A stretch of 64,000 nucleotides of DNA, from contig CAJINV010000002.1 of NCBI GenBank assembly GCA_905178155.1, forward strand, positions 3,417,515 through 3,481,514, written 5' to 3'. Below are positions 1 through 11,500 of this stretch, one piece after another. Below the pieces are notes generated by a model that was not told the origin of the DNA, did not search any database, and saw only the letters and a list, made by a program, of their open reading frames with translations. Source of the stretch: Amoebophrya sp. A120. Lineage: Eukaryota > Sar > Dinophyceae > Syndiniales > Amoebophryaceae. A program made the translations under genes and the position numbers. Positions within the stretch are counted from its first letter, which is position 1; each line of letters opens with the position of its first letter.

Positions 1-109
1 ACAGGCAAAAGGGTCTCTTCTGTGACACGCATCACAAACTTTTTGGTCATGCCAGATCAGCATGACAAATCTCGCAATCTTCCAGACCCAGACATTTTTA
101 CAGTTGATA
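1..109. mobile_element. Introner, family A (right part)
   Basis: The right terminus (cttccagacccagacatttt then cagttgata at 101-109) matches other family A ends; the left terminus lies outside the window. The exon resumes at Thr-Glu-His-Asp just after it. Confidence 0.85.
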
Positions 110-2072
110 ACGGAACACGACATGCAAATCATGAGACGGCTAGGCCTCGACTTTTCGACTACCGAGCCCGAGCGGGTGGGCCGGATGCGGTACTTCCTGG
201 AAGCCGTGGCGCGGAAGGAGCACGCGAAGCACAAAGAATCTGCCGCGGAGAAGGAACAATTAATAAAGGTCGAGAACCTAACCGTCGACGAGGCGACACT
301 CCGGCTGGAGACGGCGGGCTTCTCTGAAAAAGCCGCGAACTTCATTGCCGCGAAGCTCGTGATGACAGTCCACGATGAAGACGACGCAACCGCGGATGCA
401 GCCATGCAGCACCTTCTGCGCAGCCTGCAGGCAAACCAAGAGTGGCTAGATCACGCAGACGAGGCCGACCGGGCGCAGCTAAACCAATTCGCCGACGGGG
501 AGGCCTTGTTTTACACCAATTTTCGGAAAGCCAACGCAAAACCGAAAAAATCCCGGCGCTCGACCATGGTGCTCGACCTGCACGCAGTAGCGACGGACGT
601 GGGCGACTCCATGCCCGAATTCGGCCAGAAGGAGACCTATGCTCTGCAAAAGTATAAGATCGCACTGCTAGTTCTTGCCTAGTTCTTGTACTACCGCAAC
701 ACTGGTGTGTGGTAAGGCCTGTTTCATCCTCGGTAGCTGCGCCAGCATTACAAATTTCATTTTCGTTCTGTATGCGATGAAGCAAATTACTTGAATTTGC
801 AATGCATTTACAACTGCTTTAAGGGAATGCGATGAAAATTTTGCATTGCATAAGATTCTAGGCATGGTCGATGGGTTTGCGCGTCTGATGCCCCCGAAAA
901 AGCGGTACGAGCACAAGCTGAACAAAACAAGCCGTGTCTCCGACATCACGAACAATCTTGGCTCGGGACAGTTTGGCCAGCAGCCCGGCAGCAATGCATC
1001 TTCTCCCGGTGGCGTTAGTGACACTTCTTCCGAAGACGACGTCGCGGCGACAGGCAGTGGCGAAAATGATGGGTCCGACGCCTCATCACAACAAAGCGAC
1101 AGTGAGAATGATCTGGGCTACGCACAAAGCGCGGAATTCGGCTCGCTCGAAAATGCGAAAAAAAAGAAACACAACTTACATGCGAAGAAAAAGAAAATCA
1201 TTGGTGCCAACGCAGACAAGAAAGCTGGCGGCGCTCCAAAAAAGAAGAAAACTACTGCGAAAGGGAAGAAAGCGGGGGCGCCGTCCGCAGAAACCTCTTC
1301 CGGTCAGGAAGAGGATGAGGAGGGAAAAAATGCTGACGGCGCATCAGTTTCTTCGGAGGCTGATGGCACAGGTGGAACCAACACCGACATGACCTCTGGC
1401 GACAGCGACATTAGCGAGGAACAACCGCATAAGAAAAAGGTGGTCAAGAAAAAGCTGGTCAAGAAAAAAGACAAGCAACCCGGCGCTCCTGGCGCAGTAG
1501 TTTCGACCCCGTCAACAGCCGCTGCTGCGGATCATGAATTAGACGCTATCAAGCAAGCCGAGGAAACGCTTTTGCAGGAGGCGAAAGCGGCTCTGGTAGA
1601 CGTGGGGTTCACGAAGTCGCAGACGGCGCAAATTGCCATGCGTATCGCCGGAGTCAAAGCGGAGGAGCTGCAATCGCAAAGCATGACGCTCACCGAGGAG
1701 GAAAGAGCGATCGCGGCGAAGGGCTTGGGCGGCGCGAGGATTGTTGATTTAACCGATCTCGTGGACGAGTTGGTGGCGCAAAAAGCCTCGTTTTTCGCAA
1801 AAACGCTATCGCCCGCCAGCACCCTGCAGTCGACGCGGATGAGCGCGGGAGGACAAGCTGTACCAATGTCGATGCTCGCCGGGCGGTGCATGACGGGGCA
1901 GCCCCTATCCACGCTGGCAAGCCGAGCGTCGGCAGTGCTCGCGCAACAGGGAGGTGCGGGCTCACCCTATAGAGATACTGTTGATGCAGCGCAGAAGAAG
2001 GAAAAGGCGAACGCGAAGGCAGGGACCCGGCACAAGAAGTCGAAGGCAAATGTTAAACATGATCAGAAATAA
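110..2072 (+). CDS. Paralogue 1 of the LSFS/DLVDELVAQK membrane-protein family, 3' part only
   Basis: This is the cytoplasmic half of the family protein; its 5' exons lie left of the window. Exons 110-637 and 858-2072 join in frame to 580 codons ending in TAA. Visible order: RRLGLDF then PERVGRMRYFLEAVA (about residues 10-35), a helical hairpin LETAGFSEKAANFIAAKL (about 63-82), a STMVLDLHAV motif (about 151), LMPPKKRYE (about 187), Lys tracts in acidic and Ser-rich low complexity (about 275-385), a second hairpin (about 417-444), DLVDELVAQKASFF (about 475-490), then MLAGRCMTGQPLSTLASRA and a basic tail. All these motifs recur in the same order in the paralogues downstream. The family is not one I recognise. 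Frame, order and conservation make the coding call secure; function is unknown. A GLDF-type segment opening right after an introner shows the gene is cut by the window, not by decay. Confidence 0.88.
638..852. mobile_element. Introner, family B, diverged
   Basis: 215 bp with flanks agacc/agatt. The left terminus tatgctctgcaaaag and right terminus ttttgcattgcata are family B ends, but the interior is drifted. Removal joins KET to LGMVDGFARLMPPKK in frame. Confidence 0.8.
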
Positions 2073-5000
2073 AGCTGCTCTTTTTCGCTTATACATTTTC
2101 ATACTTTTACATTTAGTCAGGTTCAAAAATAGTCTATTTAAGTTCGCTGTTAATAGGTACGTTACTGGAAGATCCTGTATAGCTAAAAGTACTATTTTTT
2201 CAAGTTTTTGTGGTAGTTTTCTCCGTTTTTATTCCAACAATAATTTATTTTTCTTTTTCCTTAGGGAAGTAGCAGAGCTTATTCTTAGAATGAAGAACTT
2301 AGTTAATTTTAACATTTTCCGAAAAACAATAGATATTTTACTGTCCCGCCACAGCGAAAACAAGTGGCTCGATTCCGTCTCCTTCCGCCGTATCCTTCTT
2401 TCTTTCTGTATGCAAGTATTGGATTATAAATTCCAGTATTTGATTTCAGAATAACTATCTCCGGTTGCATCCATTCCTCGAACCCCTGCTGTTTGTATTG
2501 CCCTTTCTTTTTTCTATGCTATGTAGTAAGTTTTCGTTCTCAGCAAGAATTTCATTTTCAACAAGCGTAAGACAGGCTCAAAAAGCACTGCAGCGTAAGA
2601 AAGGACCAAGAGGCGGACAACAGCAAAAAGCTCAAAAAAAGAAAAAACAAAAACAAAAACTTCCTTTTCGACTACGTACAGCAAGACTTTCACTTCAAGT
2701 TTTCTCTTCACAAAAACAGTTTTTCGCAGCGACCGACTAGTTTTAGCTTCTTTTCAACAACCTTTTTAGTACTTTTTCAGAAACAACAGCTCCGACGTTG
2801 AGGCAGCTTTTACTTTTACAACAAGCAAGTAACCTTTGGACTTTCAAAAAAAAAAACTTCAACCTTTCTCTTTACCTCTTTTACAGTTTTGCTTATGCAG
2901 CCTTAAGCTCTCGCTTCTAGCGACAGTTCCTTTTTCTAAGGCAGAGGCCAAAGCAGCTCTGCCAAGTTGTCCTTTTTCTTGAAATAGCGCTAACCATGTG
3001 AGAGGAAGCACAAATTTCCAAACGGTTCCACATGACCTTCATCAACAAACAAACAAACATGTTCCACTTGGGCTTTTGCATGCCAGCATAAAGGGGGTCC
3101 ACATTCAAAATGACTCTGTTGTCATTTTGAATTTGGACACTTGGAATGCTTGCATTGCATACGCTTCTTTAACTGGGTGAGGTCCTACAAAGTCTACAAT
3201 TTTATGTCATCATCCAATGGCTTTTTTGAATATAAACTTCTGATGGCTTCTGCTTTGTTTCTTTGTTTTGCTGTTCGTTGCTCGTTTGCTCATTCTGCCA
3301 TGCGGCATGCCTCGTATGATATCACCCGCAAATCTCGGTCCAAAATTCGGTTTTCAATCTGTATTGCTCGTAGTGCTCCTTGTTATCATTCCCGCATTTC
3401 GGTTCTTTCTTTCATGCCTAGCTTCCATGAGAGTGCTTTTCGTTCATATCTTTATCCCTTAGTCTCGATTGTCGTATTATTTGATATGCCTATCGTTTTC
3501 TGTCTCGGTTTTTTATTTCTACGCATTACACTTTTGGATCTACACATACACATCGATCTCGTCTGGCTTCGGTTTTTTGTTCATCTCGAGTTTCTCATGA
3601 TCAGCATCGTTCTCTACGTTATTAACGCTCTACTAGTTCTCTGTTTCGATCTATTTACATTATTTTTAGGCTCGCTCGTTACATGCATGGACGTTTGTGC
3701 CCGTTTTATCGTGTTTCGCATAGATCTTGTATTTCTTATAGTATCGTCAATCTGTCTCGACTTGGCTGTTTTCGTTTCTCGATTCGAAATTTGTATGTCG
3801 ATCTCGTTTTTTCGACTATCGTGCCCCGAGTGAGCTTTCCCTTGCTTTTTCCTACCTATTCCACATTACCTTTCTTTAAGCACGTTGTTTTCGTGGTTTT
3901 ATGGTCGGTGAACCGGTACCCCTGTCCGCCATAAATTTCTATGACACGTCAACAAGCGAGCACTCCCATTCACTTTCTTTTCACTCTGCTTCATAGGGCA
4001 GATAGATTGTGTTTTGGTGAGACGGCAGGGGCCGAAGTGCTTCCCTCTTTATCGGTCCCGAGTGAGTTTCGGTGCGTGTTTTTGTGTTGCGAGTGAACCT
4101 GAGCTGTCCAAATCTCTGTTTCTGTTCTCATGCAAAAAGGCCTTTGCATGCTTCAAAATCATCAATTTTACATTTAGTCAGGTTCAAAAGTACAAGTCTA
4201 CTGCTCCTCAAGTTTACATATTCCACAGACAGTCATGCCATTTTATTTGTTGTTTGTCCTTTTCCATATCCGTTCGTTGTAGCAGAGCTTGTTTCAGATT
4301 TTTGGTTTTAGTCAGCATTCAAGTCGTTCAACACCATCAGCCGCGCAGCAAAATAAATAAAGCCTCATTGTAAAAAGAGGTTTCGACTAGACCGAAATGA
4401 CCCATGGTACTTAGAGGTCAGCACGTAGGCTAAACGCGTCCGCGGAAGATGAAAAAAAAGGAAAGAGCTTGAACTTCTAGAAAACTACTTTTGCAAGGAA
4501 TCATATTTAGGGAGAGGGTGAAGTAGAGAGCCCATCCTGAACAAGACCTTTGCCAAGAGCCAATTAGAGATGGCGGAGAAGAAGGACATGTAAGTATTTA
4601 TTTAGGCATTTGTTTGTCAGAAACAGAAAGTTCTTGTAGACAACCAAGTATGATACCGAGTGGATCTACTTTTGCCGTGGCTGCCGCGGAGCAATTCCGA
4701 CCTCCAGCATGGGAAGTTCCAACGGGCATGGGAAGTTGCAACGGGCCGCATGGGAAGTTCCAACCGGCATGGGAAGTTCCAACCGCCGGCATTCTTGTCG
4801 GTTCTTCTTCATTCAACTTCTATCGTCGTCAACAAAGAAAATCCCGTAATATCGGTTGCAGACCACAGCTCTAACCCCAAATTGTTCGGTTGAACAGTTC
4901 TTCGTACAAAGAGGGCGGTCGTGTTTCTGCCCTAGTAAAAATTGTTGCAATAGATACGTCCTCACAGGAGCCCCTGTGGTCGTTCCTGTTGATTCTCGTC

Positions 5001-5540
5001 AGATCGAGCAAAAAGTTATAACCGTTTAGTTTTCGTACAAATTTCGGCGTAACTTTTTCGTGCAGATTGTATTTCAACTTCTTCTGCTAAGAACTGCCTA
5101 GCTGTGCGTGTCGTGGTGTTCGTTCTTTCGTGTATGATATAATGACTGAGCGAGTGCAGAAGCAAACCTCATGTATCTGAATTGAATACACAACCACACT
5201 TCTACTTCTCCGTCGTCGTAGTTCGTCGTCAATATCAATATGCATGTACATCATTCATAAAAAATGACTTTTCGTATATACACATCATCAACCAGGAGCA
5301 GTGGTAGATAACTGAATGACAAGCCACTACTAGTACCTGTTTTCAACTTCCATCCCTGCCTTCCCCCCAAAACAAGAGAAGCAAGCGTATGGCAGACTGT
5401 TCCGATTAGACGATAGAAGAACCAACCGGCTAGAAAATTGCTTTCCCTCGATGTTCTTTTGTTGCTTTACCTCTGGAACTAAAACTTTGTCGAGCAGCAC
5501 AACTACGTTTCATTCTTTTCGGATTTCTGCTCAACAGAAA
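2073..5540. other. Intergenic, T-rich, no supported gene
   Basis: This is the 3.5-kb spacer after paralogue 1. A segment near 2107 (acatttagtcaggttcaaaa) recurs near 4169, and gtagcagagctt recurs near 2270 and 4277. A stretch near 4206 (ctcaagtttacatatt) resembles the 3' flank of paralogue 2 near 14399. Part of this spacer is therefore probably duplicated 3' flank of family genes. The long open frame at 3141-3833 is T-rich and hydrophobic without motifs, and I do not call it. No promoter motif is recognisable. Confidence 0.5.
4706..4792. repeat. Short tandem repeat, about 19-22 bp unit
   Basis: Four copies of gcatgggaagttccaac(c/g)g with small spacers and one g/c variant. No flanking gene gives them a role. 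Confidence 0.75.
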
Positions 5541-8500
5541 ATGTCGCTCCGTCGCGTCGTGTCCGACAAGAGCGGTGTGCTTTTTCTGGCTATTTCCCTC
5601 CATCCCGTGGCGATCACGCCCTTCGTTTCCGCCCTTTCCTTCTCCACGGTGCGAAACAGGAACAGTGGGAAGATCACGAGCAGAAAGAAGCTGAAACGAG
5701 GAAAAATTGTGGCTCGTCAACAAAAACAGCTGCAGCAAGATCAAGAACGGCGGGAAGTGGAGCACGAAGTAGAACTTCTACCTGAGCAGGACAACATGAG
5801 CAAAGAGATGCTGATGGTGCATTACTACAATGACACGAACGACGGAGCAGCAGGATCTGCAGCAGCAGCTCCGGGCGGAATAGTACCAATGACCTCAGCG
5901 GCGCTCCTGCAGGTGACGGCGAAGGAGGCGTTGAAACCTCCCAACTGGAACGCGTGGCCCCACTGTCCGCGGTGCCAAGCGTACAACTTTGTGCGTCTTG
6001 TTCATCCGACCGACGGCACAGGTACTACTTGGTACGACAATCACATCGAGACTGCTGATGTACAGGTATGGCAGGACAGATCCTGGAACCCTAAAGCCGG
6101 TGGCGCGGGAGCCACCGCCGCGTGTCCTAACTACAGTAACAAGAATCCCAGCCCGTTCTCACACCACGCGTGCGCGCTGGAGCAGGCGGAGCAAGTAAAG
6201 GACCACTGCAATCAATCCGGCTGCTCGGGTTCCATATGCATTGCAAAAATGTCTGGGTCTGGAAGATTGCAACTTGTGATGCTGTCTCTGCATTCTAAAA
6301 AAAGTCTGTATTGCATGACCAGCAAGAGGGGTCCAGTTTGTGCTACATGGAGAGGGTATGTCTCATGCGGGATAGGCATCAGAAAGCCCGCTAAAAATCT
6401 GTGATGCCAGGTTATGCATTACAGACGTCATATGTCATTGTAAAATCTGCGTGACAAGTCTGACAGTTTACCGGGTACGCGGTTAAAAGTGCGCGAGTTT
6501 TTTTTTATGATTGTCTACTGCACTTCGTTGCTATTCACTGCACTTTGCCACCGCTGCACTTCCTTCGTAAGTACCTGCCGCCTCGTAAATGGAGCTAGAT
6601 CGCAAATTCGTGCGCTCCTCATTCTGAAAAACCCGATCTTCCCTGCCTTCCCCTCGTGCCCACGTAGATGTAGGTCTCTACCCTTTTACTTCCTCCGTGT
6701 CGTGTAGTTTTGTCTTGTTTCTTGACTCATTCTTGTAGCGCTAGATCGCGGAGCCCGCTTCCTCGCAGGGGCAGCTGTTTTTTTTCCGTCTTGCCAGCGG
6801 ACCTGTGGAGGGGTTGGGGTTGCAGCTGCGGCTGCTTGCGTGTAGATTTTTTGTGGGTCGAGTACGTTGTGGGCAAGGGCGTTTATTTTGGCATGTGGGC
6901 GTTCCTGATATTGCCGCTCGGGCTTATCCGTATCGCTAGACGTACCTCTAGCCTTTTATTGGTCTTAAAAAAGTAATCAGGCCCTCTTTGCGATCTCCGG
7001 TGGAGAAATATAGCACGCAATTCCTAAGTTAGTCCCTGGCCCGGTCTGCCAATCCGGGTAAGAGAAGCATCGTCGTGCTTCTCTACTAAATCGCTTACTG
7101 GTGCCTGCCCGCTCGGGGAATAATTATGTAGACGGTCACCGCTTGTGGTGGTCAGACAGAGGCGTTCGAGTCTAGTTAGTCCTTAGCTGCGCGCTACTCT
7201 TTCAGTTCGTGCGGGCTCGAGGTGCTGCGATCACCGGCAGGAGCTGAACAACAGCGAACATAAGGACGTTAGATTTTTGATTGCTCTACATTACAAGACC
7301 AGCACTTGTGTCGGCCCGCCGAAGTTGCGCGCGCGGGTTCAGCAGTCTTCTTTCTCGCGAAAAAGGTGAGTCTCCTGACCCTTTCGGCCGTCACCACTCC
7401 GCCGGTATTCGTGCTTGCGCGGTGCCTCACGATGACGATGACGGTTAAAAGTTTGCACCCTTAATTTACAAAGGGACGCCCTGCCCTTAGTTTCCCAACA
7501 TGACAAGTCTGGCACTCTTCCAGACCCAGACATTTTTACATTTGATATTCCATTCGGGGCGACGACCAAGTCACTGGGTGGGACGAAAACGCAGGTCCCG
7601 AGGGTTGGACGGCGCACACTGGCAATACATGGGACAAGATCAAGACGAAGGTCGGCACGAGGAATGTCCGTAAGGAGAAAGTTGTGGCTGTGCACTGCAG
7701 CACGAGACCCTGCCTTGTGCACGGCAAGGCCAACGGCCTTGAGGAGGGGGACAAGCAACTCTGCGTAGACAACGAGTGCTGCCTTTGGGGAGATATGTGC
7801 ACTAGCCATCTTTTTGGCGCGTGTATTAACCGCGAGCGATACTGTCGCGCTGGCCCATACTTATGAAACAGCTACAGCACCTAGTACATCTCTACCAGAA
7901 GAAAAGAATTTGCGTTGCTGGTGTTTTGTTGTCACTCAATGCGCTGCACTGGACACCTGCCACGGTGCTCAACTTCTTGCTCCAAACGAAATGAAAAATG
8001 TATAAAGCGCACGGCTGAGGTTATTAAAGGCAAAAGCTTCAGAACAACGCGTCAACATGCGGAACACAAATCAAGCACGACTGCTTTCGTTTTGTGACCC
8101 TGCCGCAACAGGAAAAAAAACTCTAGCTAAAACAGTAGGGATGTGCCTGATCTGCTTTTCTGCGGGATATAGTCTAGACAATGTCAACCAATGTGGCGGC
8201 TCACCGTGCGGACAGGGAAAGAATTATCCCAGTCACCGAGTGACAGTCGATAGCTTGGACCTCGATACATCCATCAAATATCCATAGAAAAGCGCTAGTG
8301 TTACAGCCACGCGCCGCGACCTGTTGCCGTTGTGACGCCAGGGAAAGAACAAACTTACTCTGCATGAAGATCACAGAGCAGAAAATCACTTGCAGCGTAG
8401 AGACCAAAGAAGGGAAATAAACACGCACGCAAAGAGGGTCGCGTAGTAAAAGTAATATTTTTTCCAGCATGATATAACAACGTTGTCCGTCTTGCTTTTC

Positions 8501-11500
8501 GTTGTCGTGCTGCATGTGTAGTTGTAACACTTTTAGGCTTGCATATCAACCGTGTGGATTTCACCACTACCACGACCGCGCCGCCCACAACAAAACCTCC
8601 GACTACGACATCAAAGGCTCCTGGTCCTGCCGGTACAACAACATCAAAAGCTCCTTCCAACGTCGGAGACGGTGTAACCGACGCTCCCGAGGCAACGAGT
8701 GGTCCGGGTGGAACTACCGTGACTACCGCTCCAGCAACCGTGACGACTATCTCTCCCCCGTCCGGTGCTACAACTACGAGTCCCACACCACTACGCATTG
8801 CAAAAGTATCGCACTGCTCGTATAAATGCATTTACAAATTTCCTCAGCATGAAAAATAAGATTTGTAATGTTGATTTGCTTTGGGAACAAGATTTGTAAT
8901 ATGCCAGACTTGCATTTACTTACGAGTGCGATACTTTTGTAGTGGATAACCGCCCGCCAGCTGCAAGAACGCGACGGCCGCGAACACGACGGGGCTGCCG
9001 ACACTCACCACCGACGAACTGAAAGCCATTGTTGACTCGGCTGGATTATGCATTGCAAAAGCATCGTACTAGTATAAGTTGCCTATACAAATTGTCGTAG
9101 CGTGACAGATGGAATTTGTAATGCTGCCTTAGCTGAGCAAGCCCATTTGTCATGCATATCTGCAATTAGTACGAGTATGATACTTTTGCAATTCATATGG
9201 ATCCGGCGACGGCGACATCACCAACGCGGTACTGCCCGAGCTAGTCATATGGTAGTGTCAGGATCCAAATCGACAAAGTTGAAATAACTTGTAATGCATA
9301 AAATGCATGACGCGGAACAAGACGTGTGTTGCAGAGCAGGCAAGCGAGGCTTACTGTATTACAAGCCTGTTATTTGGGGTTAGACAAGCTCGAGCTGCTA
9401 AAGTAGCATGAGAGAATCAGTCCTTGTTTGCCTAAACAGCACGACAAACTGGATTTAGGCACCGCCAGAATTTGATGTCATGCGCCACTTAGAAACTGGG
9501 TTCCAACTGGCATCCATTTTATGCATGGCAAATTATTTCCACTTTGTCGATTTCGAACCTGACAGATCCATAAGTCAACCGCTGTGTGGACCCGGAGACA
9601 GCCAAAGCTGCGGCCGCGAAGATCGAGGTCGTGTTCATATGCATTGCAAAAGTATCGTACTCGTAGTTGTAATTGCAGTGTATGCATGACAAATCTCCTT
9701 TCTAAGGTAAAACTACATGACAAATGTAATTTTTCATGCTGAGTCAATTTGTGATGCAATTCATACTAGAGCTAGTGCGATGCTTTTGCAATGCATAGCT
9801 CATAGCAAAAGGCAACGTGGTGGAGGCCATTGAAGAGGCCGTCGAGCTGGTGGAACAGGAGACCATCGAATCTGTGGAGTCACCACCATCGACCGACTGC
9901 TGCAACTGTTGCTGCGCGATCGTTACCGTGGTGGTGCTCCTGCTCCTCACGGGCGGCGGCCTGTTGGCTTATTTTTTCCTCTTCACCGAGTCCGCAGAAA
10001 AGCAGGGCGCGAACAAGGGATTGGAAGCGGATTCCTATGAGCCACGCTTCTCCTTCGACGTGGTCCAGCAGGCCTTCATTGGTGCCGGTCTGTCGCCGGC
10101 GTACGCGAAAGTTTTGGCGCAGCAAATCGCGAACACGGACTCTGTATCCAGTGCAAAAGTATCGTACTCGTAGTAATTGCAATTATGCATTACAAATCTC
10201 CAGCCCAAGGTAAAACAGCATGACAAATTCCATTTGACAAATTCCATTTGACAAATTCCATTTGTCATGCTGATGCAATTTGTAATGCAATTACTACTGG
10301 TGCGATGCTTTTGGTTTTGCAATTCATACTCTGTGGAAGACGACGATGAGCTGTCGCGGCCGCAAACGGAACATGATGCGCAGATCATGAAGCGGCTCGG
10401 CCTGGATTTCTTCGACACCGAACCTGAGCGGGTCGGGCGGCTGCGGTATTTCCTGGAGGCGGTCGCGCGTGGCGAGCACGAGAAGCACAAGCAGGCCCGG
10501 CTTCTGTCCGGCGCGGCGGGCGCGAGTGAGTACCAATACGGAGGTGGTTTTGGGGAGCCAGAGGAGGAGCACGTTTTGACGGAGGCGGAGGCACGACTCA
10601 AACTCGAGGCGGCCGGTTTGTCGACGCAAGCGGCCTTTTTCGTTGCGGCACGGCTGCACGCAAAGATGCAGCAAGAATATGATCCGCAGTAAATTTAATA
10701 TTCCCGTACATGATGATCACGACATACAGATCATGCGCTGTCTGCATGACAAAAGTTTCTTTCAATCCTGATCAGCATGACAAGTGGTGACATGCTCACC
10801 AAATTAGGATTAGCGGAATTATTTGTCATGCATTTTGTACTACGTGCTTGTAGTTTACGGGAAATCGAAATTTGTATTGCATAGAGAACACCCGAAAGAC
10901 ACGAAAGCGGCGGCCAAGGAAGTGATAGACGGCATTACGCAGGACGGGGACTGGTTGGCTTTCGCCTCGCCAGACGACATGGCGCAACTGAACACGCTTA
11001 CAGACGGGAACGCCCAATTCTACAACAATTTCCAGAAGGCGAACACCAAGAAGAAGAAGACCTCGCGGCACTCTACTATGGTTCTCGATTTGCACGCTGT
11101 CTCGGTGACCGACCAGGACCCAGCGAACGCGTTGCAATTTGGGCACACCGAAACGGCGGGCGTGGTTACGGGGTTCCAAGTATCAAATGTAAAAATGTCT
11201 GGGTCTGGAAGAATGCAACTTGTCATGCTAAATCTGAAATATGTAAAAATCTGTGTTGCATGATTACCAAAAGTCGTCCAGTTTTGACCAAGTCGGGAGG
11301 GAGTTTCTCATGCAGGATAGGCATGAGAGAGATCGCGCAGAATCTGTCATGCTAGGTCCTGCATTCCAGATCTCATGGGTCATGGAAAATCTACATGACA
11401 AATCGCGCATTCTTCCAGACCCAGACATTTTTGCAATCCATACCAAGCTCTGATGCCCCCCAAAAAGCGGTACGACCTCAAGCTCCATCGAGAAACACAA

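Noticed and set aside
3141-3833. 230-codon open frame after paralogue 1
   Set aside because: T-rich DNA gives Phe/Leu/Ile-rich frames by chance; no conserved motif, and ordinary family 3' flank surrounds it.
5541-5640. Plastid-targeting presequence (FVAP type) for the LSFS motif
   Set aside because: The motif is LSFS after VxA in proteins with Cys-rich outer domains and a later membrane span; a secretory route explains it better.
7339-7809. Minus-strand frame of 156 codons
   Set aside because: It is antisense to the Cys-rich exon and runs into the family A terminus.
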